Positions 6,450-12,525 of a stretch of 12,525 bases of DNA are shown piece by piece. The DNA comes from Rhodospirillaceae bacterium. Its GTDB lineage: Bacteria > Pseudomonadota > Alphaproteobacteria > MPNO01 > UBA2964. The stretch is from positions 1-12,525 of the forward strand of contig JABJKO010000205.1 in the NCBI GenBank assembly GCA_018660305.1, read 5' to 3'. Positions within the stretch are counted from its first letter, which is position 1, and every line of letters begins with the position of its first letter. The translations under genes and the position numbers were made by a program. The notes below the pieces were generated by a model. That model was not told where the DNA came from. It worked only from the letters and a program-made list of their open reading frames with translations, and ran no database searches.

Positions 6450-6485
6450 AAACGGCGGCGTATCCTTTTTGGGTCGCCGCCGTTT
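6450..6485 (+). terminator. Hairpin terminator after the PEP-CTERM gene
   Basis: AAACGGCGGCG (6450-6460) pairs perfectly with CGCCGCCGTTT (6475-6485) across a 14-nt loop. The 11-bp stem has a very GC-rich core, an A-run at its foot and a short T-run on the right arm, 32 nt after the stop codon. This arrangement is typical of an intrinsic terminator, possibly usable from both sides. Confidence 0.75.
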
Positions 6486-6598
6486 GCCGGGTTCTGATCG
6501 GTACTGCCGTCGCGGGGCATAGGGTCGTGACAATTGAAACAGGGTTCCCACGGCAGCGGGCCATCCGATCCCTCCGAAATTTCTCTATAGCTGTATAA

Positions 6599-6622
6599 GT
6601 GTAAACCCAACAAGATTTACAC
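6599..6622 (+). promoter_or_regulatory. Inverted repeat upstream of the histidine kinase gene
   Basis: GTGTAAA (6599-6605) and TTTACAC (6616-6622) are exact inverted arms 10 nt apart in an AT-rich stretch about 85 nt before the kinase start. TTAACC follows at 6642-6647. The half-site length and spacing suit a dimeric regulator. There is no terminator-like T-run after it on the plus strand. Confidence 0.4.
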
Positions 6623-6706
6623 AAAAAACTAACATGGTTTGTTAACCCTCTTTCAAGACTATCCGGTCGGGGTTGTTTCCTGCTGGTTTCAGCCAAATTT
6701 GCGAGC

Positions 6707-8221
6707 GTGTGCGCGCTGTCGCAAATCCGTGGAAAATGCGAGATCGACGAACTAATGCAGATTGCGGCGAGGCCCGAGGCTGATCTGGCGACGGTTTCCG
6801 CAACGGAGCCGGCCGTTAAGGGGAAGTCCCCCCGGCGTTCCCTTCAACGGAATTTTCTCGCCATAACGCTGTCGTCGGTCCTGGCCATCCTTCTGGTTTC
6901 TTTCGCCTATCTCGAAAACAGCAATTACCGGAGCGCATCCCGCCAGATCGACGAAAAAATCTACCGCATGATCGATGGCGGCAGCATTCTGCTCGCCGAC
7001 GCGACGGCCCGGCAGGACACCGACGAACTTCTTCTTCTGCTCGTGCCTGTTCTTGGCGATCCGGATGTGGTGTCGGTCGCCATTACGCTGGCCAATGGTG
7101 CAAAGCTGGCGGAGCATGGCGAGCCCATGGCCAGCATCCCCGCCCATAGGGTGTTTCACCGCACCATCATGCATGTGATGAATGGCGAGCCGACCCAGAT
7201 CGGCCGGGTCACCGTCGGTATCACCCACCGGCGCATCGACGAAGAGCTGAGATCGAGACTGTGGACTGATATCGCGCTGGCAATGCTGATCCTGATTGCG
7301 ATCGTTGTGAGCAGTTTCCTGTCGTTGCGCATGACCGTCATGCGGCCCATGCGTGCATTGTTGTCGGCCATCGAGGGCTGGGAAGTCGATGATGATCCCA
7401 GGCCGGTCAACTGGCGCCGTAATGACGAGTTCGGGCAGTTGATCTCGGCGTTTAACCAGATGCAGAGCCGCCAGCAATACTACCAGAACAGCTTGCGCGC
7501 CGCTCTCGATTCCGCGGAGTCCGCCGATCAGGCAAAGACAGCTTTTCTGGCGATTATCGGCCATGAGCTGCGCACGCCGCTCAACGCGATCATCGGGTTT
7601 TCCGATCTGATCAAACACAAAATGGGCGACGACCCCGATGGTGAGTACAGCACTTATCTCGGTCACATAAATGACAGTGGTAACGCCCTGCTGGACATGA
7701 TCAACGATATTCTGGACATCACCCATGCGCAGGCCGGCAGGCTTGAGCCGGCTGATGAACCTGTGCTGCTGCGAGACCTGGCGGAACAGATAATCGAGCG
7801 ATGTGTCCATAAAGCCGGTGGTGATATCGCCGCTGTCCAGAACGACGTTCCGGGCTCATTGCCCGAAATTCGAATCGATCCGGTTCGGCTCGGGCGCATG
7901 ATATTTCATTTAATCACCAATGCCATTCGCTTCACGCCGCCGGACGGTCACATTCGAATTCATGCCGACCTTGGCGATGATGGTTTCCGTGTCGGAATCA
8001 CGGATACGGGCTGCGGGATCCCGGAAGACAGGCTGGCCGATCTGCAACAACCCTTTGCGCAGCTGTCGACAGACTGGACGCATCACAGCGAAGGGGCGGG
8101 TCTGGGTCTGGCCTATGTGCGGCAAATGGCCCAGCGGCTGGGAGGGACGTTCGTGCTCGAAAGCGCCGCCGGCAAAGGCACGACGGCAATGGTGACCCTG
8201 CCCGTCAGCCCGCCGCAATAA
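6707..8221 (+). CDS. Membrane sensor histidine kinase (HAMP, HisKA, HATPase)
   Basis: The 504-residue product is a classical two-transmembrane sensor kinase. TM1 is about 50-68, a 118-residue periplasmic sensor follows, TM2 is about 187-207, and a HAMP region spans about 208-262. The HisKA H-box is FLAIIGHELRTPLNAIIGFSDL, with phospho-acceptor H286. The HATPase boxes are N (LITNAIRFTP, N405), G1 DTGCGIP (433-439), F (QQPFAQLS) and G2 GAGLGLA (463-469). There is no receiver domain, so it needs a separate response regulator, and none is adjacent. GTG 6707 gives the longest product. ATG 6755 (M17) is an equally good start, since neither has a clear Shine-Dalgarno. The periplasmic domain (91-185) carries no ligand motif I know. 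It lies downstream of the PEP-CTERM gene but beyond a strong terminator, so it is probably transcribed on its own. Its 3' end faces the YHS gene with 15 nt between. Confidence 0.93.
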   Translation: MCALSQIRGKCEIDELMQIAARPEADLATVSATEPAVKGKSPRRSLQRNFLAITLSSVLAILLVSFAYLENSNYRSASRQIDEKIYRMIDGGSILLADATARQDTDELLLLLVPVLGDPDVVSVAITLANGAKLAEHGEPMASIPAHRVFHRTIMHVMNGEPTQIGRVTVGITHRRIDEELRSRLWTDIALAMLILIAIVVSSFLSLRMTVMRPMRALLSAIEGWEVDDDPRPVNWRRNDEFGQLISAFNQMQSRQQYYQNSLRAALDSAESADQAKTAFLAIIGHELRTPLNAIIGFSDLIKHKMGDDPDGEYSTYLGHINDSGNALLDMINDILDITHAQAGRLEPADEPVLLRDLAEQIIERCVHKAGGDIAAVQNDVPGSLPEIRIDPVRLGRMIFHLITNAIRFTPPDGHIRIHADLGDDGFRVGITDTGCGIPEDRLADLQQPFAQLSTDWTHHSEGAGLGLAYVRQMAQRLGGTFVLESAAGKGTTAMVTLPVSPPQ

Positions 8222-8236
8222 GGGCGTTGGACCCGA

Positions 8237-8695
8237 TCAGTTTGTCTTGGCCAGCTTCTTCCAGAGCTGATTGGCGATGGTGATGTACTCTTGCGGCTTT
8301 GTTCGCCAGACCGCTTGAGTTCCCTGACTGTATTGCAGGTAGAGCTTGCCATCGACAATTGTCCAGGCGTTCGGGTCCACCTTCGACGTCTGCCCATACC
8401 TCATGCCGAAAGCGCAATAACCACCGTATTCGGGAGCATATTTTTCCGGGTTCGCCTTGAAGAGACCGAGATGGCGTTTCGACGCGAACTGGTAGGTCGC
8501 ACCATCATGGGTCGCCTTAAAGGATTTCGACCCTTTGACGGGTTTCGCCATTTCGAAATAGGCCACCGGATCGTATCCATTAATGGCGACGCCGGAGCCG
8601 TCGACATTGACTTTCGCAACGTCGGCGAGGGTGGGCGTGCTGAGCCCGAATATGAAAACTAACGCCACCCAGAGATTTTTGCCGTTGAGTGCCAT
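8237..8695 (-). CDS. Secreted YHS-domain protein
   Basis: I start at ATG 8695-8693 because GGAGGG (8704-8709) is 8 nt upstream. A start 9 codons earlier lacks a ribosome-binding site and would spoil the signal peptide. The 152-residue product begins with a Sec signal (NLWVALVFIFGLSTPTLA, cleavage near residue 24). It then has the YHS core: INGYDPVAYF (38-47), GATYQFASKRHLGLFKANPEKYAPEYGGYCAFGM (65-98), and WTIVDGKLYLQYS (111-123). YHS domains are small treble-clef-like modules proposed to bind metal. Secreted single-domain versions are common in proteobacteria but poorly characterised. Here the Y/H/S triad region is spread and only one cysteine (C94) remains, so a metal site is uncertain. It converges with the histidine kinase and has 134 nt upstream for its own promoter. 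Confidence 0.85.
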   Translation of the reverse strand: MALNGKNLWVALVFIFGLSTPTLADVAKVNVDGSGVAINGYDPVAYFEMAKPVKGSKSFKATHDGATYQFASKRHLGLFKANPEKYAPEYGGYCAFGMRYGQTSKVDPNAWTIVDGKLYLQYSQGTQAVWRTKPQEYITIANQLWKKLAKTN

Positions 8696-8829
8696 GATGA
8701 TCGCCCTCCGTAGGCCGGACATGCCGGCATAATCCGAAGGGGGCAGTCTTCCAATTCCCTGTGAAATTACCCCTAACTAACGGGATTAACGCTGGTTAAG
8801 GTTAATGGAAATTGGTGGGTTCTGCGGGA
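8696..8829. promoter_or_regulatory. Gap between the second cupin and the YHS gene, with palindromes and TTAA repeats
   Basis: ATGCCGGCAT (8721-8730) is a perfect palindrome. ATTAAC (8785-8790) and GTTAAT (8801-8806) form an inverted repeat, with a further GTTAA (8795-8799) between them. CCAATT (8751-8756) pairs with AATTGG (8810-8815) around the whole AT-rich block. This is the likely promoter/operator region of the YHS gene, or the end of the UbiD-cupin operon. No canonical terminator with a T-run was found. Confidence 0.35.
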
Positions 8830-9204
8830 TCAGTCGTCTTCCACGAAGTCGAACTGCTTGCCGGCGGGGGCGTAGATTTCGAAAATCTCGAAGGGCTTGT
8901 CGCTCTTGTTGGTGAGCGAGTGTTTCTGGCCGGCGGGGATGTAGATGATGTCGTCTTCGCGGAGGGTATAGGTGGTGCCTTCGACCACCAGTTCGCCTTC
9001 ACCGGATTTGACGATATAGACGTTATCGGCCTCGCTATGATGGTGATAACGGCCGCCCGGCTCCTTGGGGTCGAGCCGGTTGAGATGGACATCGACCTTT
9101 TCCGCGCCACAATCGGCATTGATCAGCCGGACCTGTTCGCCGCGCCCGCCCTTCATGGGGTTGGTGGGCATATCGGCCAGATGCATGAGTTTGAATTCCG
9201 CCAT
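8830..9204 (-). CDS. Small single-domain cupin protein (second paralog)
   Basis: The 124-residue product starts at ATG 9204-9202 behind a strong AGGAGG (9210-9215). Cupin motif 1 is H54-x-H56-x3-D60 within YHHHSEADNVYIV. The usual glutamate is replaced by aspartate, which can still bind metal. Motif 2 is DDIIYIPAGQKHSLTN (84-99), with H95. It is clearly related to the cupin at 5157-5576 in the VDVH-x-N stretch, NVYIV, and the tail IYAPAGKQF-x-x-VED, but lacks that protein's C-terminal extension. It is the last gene of the UbiD -> EutA-like -> NicO -> cupin operon, 22 nt after the transporter stop. A role close to the UbiD reaction, such as converting its substrate or product or sensing it, is an inference from position only. 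Confidence 0.85.
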   Translation of the reverse strand: MAEFKLMHLADMPTNPMKGGRGEQVRLINADCGAEKVDVHLNRLDPKEPGGRYHHHSEADNVYIVKSGEGELVVEGTTYTLREDDIIYIPAGQKHSLTNKSDKPFEIFEIYAPAGKQFDFVEDD

Positions 9205-9226
9205 GATGACCTCCTGGCCTTAGTGC

Positions 9227-9955
9227 TTAGGCGAGCGATAGAAGCGAGATAACGCCCGGTGCGGTTTCATACATGAGAAAGCCGCCAAGGGCGGTTGTGC
9301 CGGTACCTATCACGGCGTTGAGTCCCTTGAAACTGACCGTTCCCGCTCTTGCCGCGGACATGAGCGGCAGGGCGATGACACAGGACAGGAGCGCCATGCC
9401 GATCATGGAACCCAGTCCGAACAGCAGCACGTAGCCAAGTGCGCCCATAGTGCTTCCCTGATCGATCACCGCGATCAGCAGCAGCGCGGCAGACCCGGCC
9501 AGCCCGTGCATCAGGCCGACAGCAAGGGCGCGCCGCGGCAGGCCATTGGTATGTTGGTGCTCGTGATGGGATTCCGAATGATCGGTCTCGCCCTCATGGC
9601 TGTGGAAATGGATATGGTATTTTTCCGCCGCGTGTTTATGGCCATGAACGTGCATCCGCTCGCGGATCAGGCGGCGTAGAACGTCGCCGCCGAGCAAAAC
9701 CAGCATGACGCCCACCAGAAATTCCAGAAGCCCCACGATTCTGTCGGGGAACGACACGCCCATGGCGATGACCACGCCGCTGACCAGAAACAGCGTCACC
9801 GTGTGCCCGATGCCCCAGGCGATACCGGTTCGCACGGTTTCACCCATCGAGCGGCTGCGGGTCACCAGCGAGGCGACGGCCGCCAGATGATCGGCGTCAA
9901 GCGCGTGGCGCAGTCCCAGCAGAAATCCGGCGAGAAGAATGTACAGCGCGGACAT
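9227..9955 (-). CDS. NicO/UreH-type nickel-cobalt transporter with a His-rich loop
   Basis: The 242-residue membrane protein has about six hydrophobic segments. The first helix carries RHALDADH (16-23), the metal-recognition signature of nickel/cobalt permeases, and WGIGHTVTLF (47-56) gives the second conserved motif. GLMHGLAGSAALLL (147-160) and the last helices match the UreH/NicO group. Between helices 3 and 4, residues 102-135 form a hydrophilic loop with 13 histidines, which probably binds or buffers metal. Such loops also occur in RcnA-type exporters, so direction of transport (Ni/Co uptake or efflux) is not settled. The start is 2 nt after the EutA-like stop, and its AGGAG is built from the last codons of that gene, so the two are translationally coupled. 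A cobalt role would suit a B12-linked neighbour. A nickel role is equally possible. Confidence 0.85.
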   Translation of the reverse strand: MSALYILLAGFLLGLRHALDADHLAAVASLVTRSRSMGETVRTGIAWGIGHTVTLFLVSGVVIAMGVSFPDRIVGLLEFLVGVMLVLLGGDVLRRLIRERMHVHGHKHAAEKYHIHFHSHEGETDHSESHHEHQHTNGLPRRALAVGLMHGLAGSAALLLIAVIDQGSTMGALGYVLLFGLGSMIGMALLSCVIALPLMSAARAGTVSFKGLNAVIGTGTTALGGFLMYETAPGVISLLSLA

Positions 9956-9957
9956 AT

Positions 9958-11487
9958 TTACTCCTGGCCGGGGGAGGTGAAGAGCAGCGATTTAATGATC
10001 AGCGGCACCACGCGGGTCTCCGGCATCAATTCGCCGATATCGACGAAATCGAAATCGCGCAGCTGGACATTGTCCACCGAGATGACCTCGCCTGTGACGT
10101 TGAGCTCGCGGACCAGGATATTGCCCAGCGTTCGGCCCGCATCGCCATCCATCATGACCACGAGGGGAAGGTCGTTGTCGGCGACGGTCTTTGGCAGCCC
10201 GTTGCAAATCCCTTCGGCCAGCGCATAGAGCCGCGCATGGAGCGGGTCGCCGCCCCAGCGGAAGGCGATGGCAACCCGGTTTTCGCCTTCTTCCATGTCC
10301 AGGCGCTTATGGGCATCGGCGATGGCCTGGGTAACGTCCGCGGCGGTGAAGTCGCCGGTAAGATCCAGATCCAGGGTCGCAACCGGAACATTACGGACCG
10401 GTAATCCCTCCAGATCGGAAATATAGATGGTGTTGCCACTGACCTGGACGGTGAACTGCGACGCGCCCACCACGGTCGCCCGGATGCCGTGACCCGGGTC
10501 ATAGACTTTTTCGGCAATGCGTTTGTGGCTCAGCGCGTGGCGGATTTCATGGGCCAGCGATTTCCCGAGATCGCCGCGGTCTTCTTCTTCGCGGCCATAA
10601 ATGAATTCCGATACGCCGCCGGAAAATGTAATGCCGTCGATGGCGGGTGTGGTTGGCAGATGCTCGGTCAGCGAGAGCGCCTTGCAGAGATCGTCGTCGG
10701 GCTCCCGGTTGGCGTACGAGACGAGGACTTCCACCATGCGATTGACGATCTTCTTGCGGTCTTCGTCCGCCAGGGTTTCACCCAGCTTGAGGGTAACCCC
10801 GACATCTTCGGCGACCTGTTCGGCCGGTCCTTCGATGCGCACCATCTTGCCATCGTCGTCGAACGCGATCAGCCGTCCGCCAACCGCAAAGGCCGATGTC
10901 GCCAGCAGCTTGCCGCCATGGCACAGCCCAAGCTTCACCGTGCCCCCGCCGAAATCGATATTGAGGATGGTCTGGTGATCCTGGCGGGATAGCGCCACGG
11001 CGCCGGACCCGTTGGCCGCCATCAGCGCTTCGAGATTGTGGCCCGCCGACGCGCAGACAAACTTGCCACTTTCTTCGGCGAACAGATCGGCGATGGCCCG
11101 CGCGTTGTTGCGCTTGAGCGCCTCGCCAGTGAGGATTACCGCGCCGGTGTCGATATCCTGCGGCGTCAGTTCCGCTTCCTTAAAGGCACTACCGAAAAAT
11201 TCCTTCAACTCATCTGCGTCGATGGTGTAATCCGGCCGATAGGGCGTCAGGAGAATGGGCGAGCGCCACAGAACCTGGCGATTGACCACAACGAACCGGC
11301 TGGAGAGCCCTTCCGACAAGCGCTGCAGATGGACTTTCGAGAACATGAGATGCGAGGTGGAGGAACCGACATCCACACCCACCGTCGTTAATTCCACATT
11401 GTCCTGAGCCCAGATGGTATCGGCGAGTTCCTTCTCCTGCTCGGGTGTCATGTGTAGGTGTTCAAAACCTAGATCGTGCACGTCCAT
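9958..11487 (-). CDS. eutA: EutA-like reactivating factor (ASKHA fold)
   Basis: The 509-residue product matches EutA, the ATP-dependent chaperone that swaps damaged cobalamin out of ethanolamine ammonia-lyase (EutBC). Length is slightly above the usual 460-480. The actin/Hsp70-like phosphate loops are visible: VGVDVGSSTSHLMFS (36-50), NIDFGGGTVKLGL (176-188) and the adenosine-side ITFSGGVSEFIYG (286-298). The C-terminal half (VVGASQFTVQVSGNTIYIS and PLVVMMDGDAGRTLGNIL) is also EutA-like. The frame is intact. ATG 11487 has AGAGG just upstream but close. Met13 is a possible later start. No eutB, eutC, microcompartment or ethanolamine regulator gene is visible. Instead the gene sits 78 nt after a UbiD-family decarboxylase and is coupled to a Ni/Co transporter. 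It may serve a distant EutBC or another enzyme. The gene symbol reflects family membership, not a proven role. Confidence 0.8.
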   Translation of the reverse strand: MDVHDLGFEHLHMTPEQEKELADTIWAQDNVELTTVGVDVGSSTSHLMFSKVHLQRLSEGLSSRFVVVNRQVLWRSPILLTPYRPDYTIDADELKEFFGSAFKEAELTPQDIDTGAVILTGEALKRNNARAIADLFAEESGKFVCASAGHNLEALMAANGSGAVALSRQDHQTILNIDFGGGTVKLGLCHGGKLLATSAFAVGGRLIAFDDDGKMVRIEGPAEQVAEDVGVTLKLGETLADEDRKKIVNRMVEVLVSYANREPDDDLCKALSLTEHLPTTPAIDGITFSGGVSEFIYGREEEDRGDLGKSLAHEIRHALSHKRIAEKVYDPGHGIRATVVGASQFTVQVSGNTIYISDLEGLPVRNVPVATLDLDLTGDFTAADVTQAIADAHKRLDMEEGENRVAIAFRWGGDPLHARLYALAEGICNGLPKTVADNDLPLVVMMDGDAGRTLGNILVRELNVTGEVISVDNVQLRDFDFVDIGELMPETRVVPLIIKSLLFTSPGQE

Positions 11488-11518
11488 ATCCTCTTTCTCA
11501 CCTTCTCAGTCACAGGAA

Positions 11519-11537
11519 CGGCGGGTTTTCCCCGCCG
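11519..11537. terminator. GC-rich hairpin between UbiD-family and EutA-like genes
   Basis: CGGCGGG (11519-11525) pairs with CCCGCCG (11531-11537) over a TTTTC loop, 28 nt after the UbiD stop on the minus strand. No U-run follows in the minus direction, so it may only attenuate or protect the 3' end, letting some transcription continue into the EutA-like gene 31 nt further on. Confidence 0.45.
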
Positions 11538-11565
11538 CCCGGTAATCCGCCTCGCGTGCCGTCCT

Positions 11566-12525
11566 TTAGTCCGTGGGGAACGGCAGGTGGCTGAATTTTT
11601 CTTTAATCTTGCTCCGCAGATCGTCGCTCACATCGACCACCGGCGGGAAAGTCCCTTTCAGGTAATGGTCGTAGGGGATACAGGCATCGATCAGGATCCG
11701 GCTGTTGAAATTTCCTGGCTCCACGAGCGGGTCGCGCTTCGATGCCCAGGCTTTCTGAATGGTATCGATATCCCTCATCGGGTCGAAGCGGGTGCTCATG
11801 GCCCAGAGCACCTGATCGAGATCGCCCGCATCGATATCGTCGTCGACCACCACGGTCCACTTGCCGGCATAGGCGCCGCCCTGACAGTTCGCCGCGACGT
11901 GAAGTACGTTCCGGGCGTGGCCGGGATAGCGTTGCTTGATCTGGATGGCGGTAAAGCGCGTGGCCGGACCGCCTTCATGGTTCCAGACACCCTTGATATC
12001 GGGCAACCCGCATGCCTCCAGCGAGCGCCAGATCTCGGCACTGCCGGCGATGCCTTTGAGAAGCCCGGTTTCATCCACTGGCTTGTGCTGTGGCGCGCAG
12101 CAGATGATGGGCTCGTTCCGGTGCAGGATGGTCTTGATTTCCACATAGGCCCGCGGCACGGAATCGTCGGAGTAATAGCCCATCCATTCGCCGAACGGAC
12201 CTTCCTCCTTGACCTTGCCGGGACGGGCGACGCCCTCGATGGCGATTTCCGCATCGGCCGGGATCGGGAATCCGGTATAGGGTCCCTTGATGCATTCGAT
12301 GGCTTCACCGCGCAGACCGCCGGCGAAATCGAGCTCGCAGACCCCTTCCGGCAGCGGGCTGGAGGACAGCATGTAAAGCAGCGGGTCTTCGCCCACCAGA
12401 ATGACGAATTTGCATTCCTCGCCACGCTCGAAATACTTGTCGCGATGGATGCGGCCGTGCTTGCCCTCGGTGATCTGGCAGCCAATGGTCTTGGCATCAT
12501 AAACCTGGTTGCGGTAGGTGCCGAC
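11566..12525 (-). CDS. UbiD-family decarboxylase, C-terminal 319 residues (5' end outside window)
   Basis: The frame is open from the right edge to the TAA at 11568-11566, so the gene begins beyond the window (roughly the first 150 residues are missing). UbiD enzymes use prenylated FMN and a divalent metal to decarboxylate or carboxylate unsaturated and aromatic acids. In visible numbering, R5 in VGTYRNQ, H23 in GKHGRIH, E64 in ELDFAGG, and E108 and E113 in EGPFGE have the spacing of Fdc1 R173, H191, E233, E277 and E282. The metal and proton-relay residues therefore appear intact. The equivalent of Fdc1 N168 would lie one codon outside. FVILVGEDPLL and the late ILIDAC also fit. It is first among the visible genes of the operon. 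No ubiX partner is in view. The substrate is unknown. It seems unlike ubiquinone-pathway UbiD because of its neighbours. Confidence 0.9.
   Translation of the reverse strand, partial: VGTYRNQVYDAKTIGCQITEGKHGRIHRDKYFERGEECKFVILVGEDPLLYMLSSSPLPEGVCELDFAGGLRGEAIECIKGPYTGFPIPADAEIAIEGVARPGKVKEEGPFGEWMGYYSDDSVPRAYVEIKTILHRNEPIICCAPQHKPVDETGLLKGIAGSAEIWRSLEACGLPDIKGVWNHEGGPATRFTAIQIKQRYPGHARNVLHVAANCQGGAYAGKWTVVVDDDIDAGDLDQVLWAMSTRFDPMRDIDTIQKAWASKRDPLVEPGNFNSRILIDACIPYDHYLKGTFPPVVDVSDDLRSKIKEKFSHLPFPTD

Noticed and set aside
6752..7810. A 352-codon open frame on the minus strand
   Set aside because: It is antisense to the histidine kinase, whose motifs are complete. The translation is His/Arg/Gln-rich noise.
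8237..8722. Longer start for the YHS gene at 8722
   Set aside because: There is no ribosome-binding site there, and it would put arginines ahead of the signal peptide. The ATG at 8695 has GGAGGG at ideal spacing.
1..12525. Prophage, insertion sequence, CRISPR array or toxin-antitoxin pair
   Set aside because: No transposase, integrase, direct-repeat/spacer pattern or small paired genes were found. Gene order and composition look like ordinary chromosome.

Overview
The window looks like a chromosomal piece of a GC-rich Gram-negative bacterium, most likely an alphaproteobacterium. The pointers are family content (PEP-CTERM surface protein, HAMP histidine kinase, truncated haemoglobin, UbiD-type decarboxylase), short GGATC-centred palindromic repeats of a kind I associate with alphaproteobacterial intergenic DNA, and TTAACC-type boxes in AT-richer gaps. 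No rRNA, tRNA, CRISPR array, transposase or phage gene was seen. The genus cannot be named from the sequence alone.

Layout. (1) 1-554, minus: N-terminal third of peptide chain release factor 3 (prfC), cut by the window edge. (2) 698-1804, plus: a seven-bladed beta-propeller lactonase with a TTG start. (3) 1816-5023, minus: four genes in one direction, transcribed RidA-like -> ornithine cyclodeaminase/mu-crystallin-like -> 4,5-dihydroxyphthalate decarboxylase-like -> truncated haemoglobin. Two of the gaps hold palindromic repeat elements. (4) 5157-5576, plus: a small cupin divergent from the RidA-like gene. (5) 5783-6418, plus: a secreted PEP-CTERM protein behind a textbook sigma-54 promoter, followed by a strong hairpin terminator. 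(6) 6707-8221, plus: a membrane hybrid-less histidine kinase with no response regulator beside it. (7) 8237-8695, minus: a secreted YHS-domain protein. (8) 8830-12525, minus: a tight operon transcribed UbiD-family decarboxylase (5' part outside the window) -> EutA-like reactivase -> NicO-type nickel/cobalt transporter -> second cupin.

How it may fit together. Regions 3-4 and 8 look like two catabolic or small-molecule modules linked by paralogous cupins. One pairs a non-canonical Rid protein with an imine/ketimine-handling Rossmann enzyme and a decarboxylase-fold protein. The other pairs a prFMN decarboxylase, whose visible active-site residues are intact, with a homolog of the reactivating chaperone of the B12 enzyme ethanolamine ammonia-lyase and a Ni/Co transporter. 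EutB and EutC are not in view. That operon is the best candidate here for an undescribed system. Regions 5-6 are an envelope/sensing section. The substrates of both modules are unknown from sequence alone.
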